Below, one piece after another: positions 14,963 through 17,311 of a stretch of DNA of 17,311 nucleotides. The notes beneath the pieces were generated by a model. That model was given only the letters and a program-made list of their open reading frames with translations, had not been told where the DNA came from and did not search any database. The translations under genes were made by a program, and so were the position numbers. Source of the stretch: Acidimicrobiales bacterium (lineage in GTDB: Bacteria; Actinomycetota; Acidimicrobiia; Acidimicrobiales; Poriferisodaliceae); assembly GCA_020631315.1 (NCBI GenBank), contig JAHDHM010000030.1:1-17311 (forward strand). The letters run 5' to 3'. Each line of letters opens with the position of its first letter. Within the stretch, counting starts at the first letter, position 1.

Positions 14963-14976
14963 TTACCGGTGGGTAA
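14963..14976. promoter_or_regulatory. Candidate operator upstream of the hydroxyacyl-CoA dehydrogenase
   Basis: TTACCGGTGGGTAA is an inverted repeat (TTACC and GGTAA arms, 4-nt centre) 20 bp upstream of the ATG at 14943. A second inverted repeat, TTGCA and TGCAA, lies between it and the start (14945-14961). A TetR-like regulator of acyl-CoA genes could bind here; no such regulator is in the window. Confidence 0.35.
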
Positions 14977-15003
14977 TAAGAGCAGGTTCGAGGCCACGCG
15001 CGC

Positions 15004-15041
15004 AAAAGCCGCCGGTCATCCTCGACGGACGCCGGCGGCTT
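15004..15041 (-). terminator. Intrinsic terminator of the cyclophilin gene
   Basis: A perfect 10-bp stem (AAGCCGCCGG at 15006-15015 with CCGGCGGCTT at 15032-15041) has a 16-nt loop. On the minus strand the stem is followed by a run of four T. It begins 13 bp past the stop of the cyclophilin gene and separates it from the dehydrogenase run downstream. Confidence 0.85.
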
Positions 15042-15054
15042 CAGCGCAGTGAGA

Positions 15055-15924
15055 TCAGGCGATCGCAGCCTCGTAGGCAGCGATGTCGTCGTCGGTTGCC
15101 TCGCGCACCACGACGCTGTTCACGACCACGTCGTCGACCGGCTTGTCGCCAGCGCCGGTCTCGACCCGCTGCATCTCGAGGGGCACGTCGAGCCCGTCGA
15201 TGACCTGACCGAACAGGGAGTACAGCGGCGGGAGTGCAGCACCGTTCGGGCCGGTGATGATGAAGAACTGGCTGCCGTTGCTGCTCGAGTCGCCGCTGTT
15301 CGCCATGGCGATCGAACCCTCGCGGTACTGGCCTTCCTCGGGGACGCCGCCGGTGAAGCGGTAGCCGGGGTTGCCGATGCCGTCGGCGAGCTGGACGTCG
15401 CCGCCCTGGACGACGAAGTCCTCGATGATGCGGTGGAAGATCGTGCCGTCGTAGGCGCCGTAACGAGCGAGGAAGATGAAGTTGTTGGCGCTGATCGGGT
15501 CGAGTGACGGGTCGATCAGCACGTCGAAGTCGCCGACCGTCGTCTGGAACGCTGCGACGTACTTGGCGCTCTCGTCGATGCACACCGGCGGCGCGGCCTC
15601 GAACTGGGTGAAGGTCTCCGACGACCCGTCTTCGGCGGGGCAGCCGATGTCAGCAGGTGCCACGACCACGCCGTCGTCAGCTGCTTCGGTGGTCGTGGTC
15701 GCCACCGTCGTCGGGACGGTGGTGGCCGCCGCGGTGGTGCCATCGCCCTCGTCGTCGCCGCCGGCGAACACGCTGTACAGCACGATCGCGCCGATGACGA
15801 GTGCGGCGATGATCACGCCTCGGATGATCGTCCGCTTTCGCCGCTCGGCGGCCTTGGCGGCCATCTCGGCCTCCATCCGGGCGATACGGCCGGCCTTCTG
15901 ACGTTCACGCTTCTCGGTACCCAT
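15055..15924 (-). CDS. Membrane-anchored cyclophilin-type peptidyl-prolyl isomerase
   Basis: A 289-residue protein. A basic cytoplasmic N-terminus (1-32) is followed by one transmembrane helix (33-53), a Thr/Ala-rich linker (62-81) and an extracytoplasmic cyclophilin domain (about 122-275). Cyclophilin motifs include FHRIIEDFVVQGGD (163-176, with active-site Arg165), GSIAMANSGDSSSNGSQFFI (203-222) and LFGQVIDGLD. Two cysteines before the domain (95 and 115) could pair. It should catalyse proline isomerisation in exported proteins; actinobacterial homologues have this anchor-linker-domain layout. ATG 15924 lies 8 nt after TACCGT, with no Shine-Dalgarno sequence. It is divergent from aspartokinase, and ended by a strong terminator. 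Confidence 0.93.
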   Translation of the reverse strand: MGTEKRERQKAGRIARMEAEMAAKAAERRKRTIIRGVIIAALVIGAIVLYSVFAGGDDEGDGTTAAATTVPTTVATTTTEAADDGVVVAPADIGCPAEDGSSETFTQFEAAPPVCIDESAKYVAAFQTTVGDFDVLIDPSLDPISANNFIFLARYGAYDGTIFHRIIEDFVVQGGDVQLADGIGNPGYRFTGGVPEEGQYREGSIAMANSGDSSSNGSQFFIITGPNGAALPPLYSLFGQVIDGLDVPLEMQRVETGAGDKPVDDVVVNSVVVREATDDDIAAYEAAIA

Positions 15925-15932
15925 GGCGGGTC

Positions 15933-15938
15933 ACGGTA
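15933..15938 (-). promoter_or_regulatory. -10 box for leaderless cyclophilin transcript
   Basis: TACCGT on the minus strand ends 8 nt before ATG 15924 and fits TAnnnT. No -35 box is clear. Confidence 0.4.
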
Positions 15939-16034
15939 CCAACGCCCCCGGCCGGGGCGTACCCGCGGCCGACGAATCCGTGCGGCTCGATCGGGTCAGT
16001 GCCCAAATCGGAACAGGGACTCCCCGGGCTTCGG

Positions 16035-16040
16035 TAGCGT
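16035..16040 (+). promoter_or_regulatory. -10 box for leaderless aspartokinase transcript
   Basis: TAGCGT ends 8 nt before GTG 16049, with no ribosome site between. It supports the short start of aspartokinase over the upstream extension of the frame to 15923. Confidence 0.45.
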
Positions 16041-16048
16041 GGTCGCCC

Positions 16049-17263
16049 GTGGCGCTCCTCGTGCAGAAGTTCGGAGGCACCTCGGTCGCGAATGCAGATC
16101 GCATGCGTGAGGTCGCCGACCACGTCAAACGCTGTCGTTCCCGTGGCGATGACGTCGTGCTCGTCGTGAGCGCGATGGGCAAGGAGACCGACGAGCTCCT
16201 CCGCCTCGCCGACTCGGTGAGCGACGACCCGCCGGGCCGTGAGATGGACATGTTGATCACCGCGGGTGAACGCAAGTCCATCGCGCTGATGTGCATGGCC
16301 CTCCATTCGGCCGGTATCCCGGCGGATTCGTTCACCGGCAGCCAGGCCGGCTTCAAGACCGACACGAACCACCGCAACGCCAAGATCCTCTCCGTCGACC
16401 CGTATCGGGTGCGCGAGAGCGTCGATGCCGGTCGTGTCGCGGTCGTGGCCGGCGCCCAGGGCGTCTCGACGGACAACAACGTCACGTTCCTCGGCCGAGG
16501 CGGTTCCGACACCACGGCCGTCGCCCTCGCTCACGGCCTCGGTGCTGATGCGTGCGAACTGTTCACCGACGTCTCGGGTGTCTTCACGACCGACCCCCGC
16601 GTCGTCCCGGCGGCCACGAAGATGGCCCAGATCTCGTTCGACGAACTGCTCGAGATGACCGCAGTCGGCTGCCCGAAGCCGGTCATGCGGTCGGTCGAGG
16701 TTGCTCGTGCCTACGGCGTGCCCCTGCACGTGCGGTCGGCGTTCACCTGGGAGTCGGGCACCTGGGTCGTCGAGGAAGGACCTGAAGTGGAGAAGGCCAT
16801 CATCAAGGGCATCGTGCCCGACACCTCGCAGGCGAAGCTGACGCTCGCCGGCGTGAAGGACGAGCCCGGCATCGCCGCCGGCGTGTTCCGGACCCTGGCC
16901 GACGAGAACGTCAACGTCGACATGATCGTGCAGAACGTCGGCGACAACGGTTCGACCGACATCTCGTTCACGGTGCCCCGCGAAGACCTGAAGGCCGCGA
17001 CCGAGACCTGCGAACGACTCGCCGCCGAGACCGGTTTCAAGGCCGTCACCGCCGACGCCACGATCGGCCGCGTGTCCGTCGTCGGCGCCGGCATGGCCTC
17101 GAACCCCGGCGTCGCCGCCACCATGTTCGAGGTGCTCGCCCAGAACGGCATCAACATCGGCATGATCTCCACTTCGGCGATCCGCATCAGCTGTGTGGTC
17201 GACGAGGCCGACGTCGATCAGGCCACCGTGGCGCTCCACAGTGCCTTTGGCCTCGACGGCTGA
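16049..17263 (+). CDS. lysC: Aspartokinase, alpha subunit (full length)
   Basis: A 404-residue aspartate kinase, the first step from aspartate to lysine, diaminopimelate, threonine and methionine. The kinase domain has VQKFGGTSVAN (5-15), LVVSAMGKETD, ITAGERKSIAL, GRGGSDTTAVALA (149-161) and FTDVSGVFTTDPRVVP (172-187). Two ACT domains follow (about 250-404), including MIVQNVGDNGSTDISFTVPRED and RVSVVGAGMASNPGVAA, as in feedback-regulated alpha2beta2 enzymes of Corynebacterium type (421 residues). Some kinase positions differ from common forms: GAQGV in place of GFQGV and GCPKPVMRSVE in place of GAKVLxxRSVE, but the key Lys and Arg remain. GTG 16049 gives the typical family start. An internal start makes the beta subunit. 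Confidence 0.95.
   Translation: MALLVQKFGGTSVANADRMREVADHVKRCRSRGDDVVLVVSAMGKETDELLRLADSVSDDPPGREMDMLITAGERKSIALMCMALHSAGIPADSFTGSQAGFKTDTNHRNAKILSVDPYRVRESVDAGRVAVVAGAQGVSTDNNVTFLGRGGSDTTAVALAHGLGADACELFTDVSGVFTTDPRVVPAATKMAQISFDELLEMTAVGCPKPVMRSVEVARAYGVPLHVRSAFTWESGTWVVEEGPEVEKAIIKGIVPDTSQAKLTLAGVKDEPGIAAGVFRTLADENVNVDMIVQNVGDNGSTDISFTVPREDLKAATETCERLAAETGFKAVTADATIGRVSVVGAGMASNPGVAATMFEVLAQNGINIGMISTSAIRISCVVDEADVDQATVALHSAFGLDG
16772..16780 (+). promoter_or_regulatory. Internal ribosome binding site for the aspartokinase beta subunit
   Basis: GAGGAAGGA inside the aspartokinase gene lies 6 nt before an in-frame GTG (16787). This is the best Shine-Dalgarno sequence in the gene; the gene's own start has none. 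Confidence 0.65.
16787..17263 (+). CDS. Aspartokinase beta subunit (internal start, same frame)
   Basis: Translation from GTG 16787 (Val247 of the full protein) would give a 158-residue protein holding only the two ACT domains, starting MEKAIIKGIVPDTSQAKLTL. In Corynebacterium glutamicum the beta subunit starts at Met250 of LysC with MEEAVLTGVATDKSEAKVT, which aligns exactly here. The two products form an alpha2beta2 enzyme in which ACT domains bind lysine and threonine. The alignment of the start and the strong ribosome site make this likely, though no expression can be seen from sequence. Confidence 0.7.
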   Translation: MEKAIIKGIVPDTSQAKLTLAGVKDEPGIAAGVFRTLADENVNVDMIVQNVGDNGSTDISFTVPREDLKAATETCERLAAETGFKAVTADATIGRVSVVGAGMASNPGVAATMFEVLAQNGINIGMISTSAIRISCVVDEADVDQATVALHSAFGLDG

Positions 17264-17311
17264 CGCCGTCTCGGCAGTGCCTTCGGCCGCTGCGTTGATC
17301 GATCGGGGCTG
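17241..17311 (+). CDS. Possible start of a downstream gene (partial)
   Basis: A GTG at 17241 opens a frame that overlaps the end of aspartokinase by 23 bases and remains open to the window edge (MPLASTADAVSAVPSAALID). A second GTG in the same frame lies at 17277. There is no recognisable domain and no good ribosome site, so this could be chance. The next gene may simply begin beyond the window. Confidence 0.2.
   Translation, partial: MPLASTADAVSAVPSAAALIDRG

Noticed and set aside
15905..17239. Long minus-strand frame opposite aspartokinase.
   Set aside because: Same kind of shadow; low-complexity composition and overlap with the whole aspartokinase gene.
17239..17292. Direct repeat of CAGTGCCTT(T/C)GGCC around the end of aspartokinase.
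   Set aside because: Only two short imperfect copies 36 bp apart in GC-rich DNA; likely chance.

Overview
The window is about 17.3 kb of GC-rich, gene-dense bacterial DNA. Gene content points to a high-GC actinomycete. The signs are an AccE-type epsilon subunit beside an acyl-CoA carboxylase beta subunit, an aspartokinase with an internal beta-subunit start, and many start codons lying 6-8 nt after a TAnnnT-like hexamer, which suggests leaderless mRNAs. The style of the proteins recalls Acidimicrobiia (Ilumatobacter-like), but that placement is inference. I saw no rRNA, tRNA, CRISPR, phage or insertion sequence.

Left part (1-3643), all on the minus strand: a two-transmembrane PH-like protein, an AlkK/FadD-type acyl-CoA synthetase, and then the most unusual gene here. 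This is one open frame that joins a MerR-type DNA-binding region to a chorismate-binding (isochorismate synthase) enzyme and runs off the left edge. Its promoter looks like a MerR-type element (19-bp spacer) packed with GAGT/ACTC half-sites.

Middle (3688-7470): alternating single genes. They are an isochorismatase-fold cysteine hydrolase, dapD (diaminopimelate/lysine synthesis), a polytopic membrane protein, a stand-alone PolA-like 5'-3' exonuclease, and a YczE/YitT-type membrane protein. Two convergent pairs are separated by only 3 bp.

Acyl-CoA region (7603-14943): on the plus strand, an acyl-CoA carboxylase beta subunit, a 57-residue epsilon subunit and a CaiB/BaiF CoA-transferase are chained by two 1-nt TGATG overlaps. 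On the minus strand run a 3-hydroxyacyl-CoA dehydrogenase, leucyl/phenylalanyl-tRNA-protein transferase (aat), a 30-bp tandem repeat array, a B12-dependent mutase of ethylmalonyl-CoA mutase (MeaA/Ecm) type, and a membrane protein with a degenerate GGDEF-like domain. Carboxylase, mutase and hydroxyacyl-CoA dehydrogenase together suggest short-chain acyl-CoA assimilation related to the ethylmalonyl-CoA pathway. The key reductase/carboxylase Ccr is not in the window.

Right part (14944-17311): a strong intrinsic terminator, a membrane-anchored cyclophilin on the minus strand, and a divergent aspartokinase on the plus strand. The aspartokinase carries a well-formed internal ribosome binding site and GTG start for its regulatory beta subunit.
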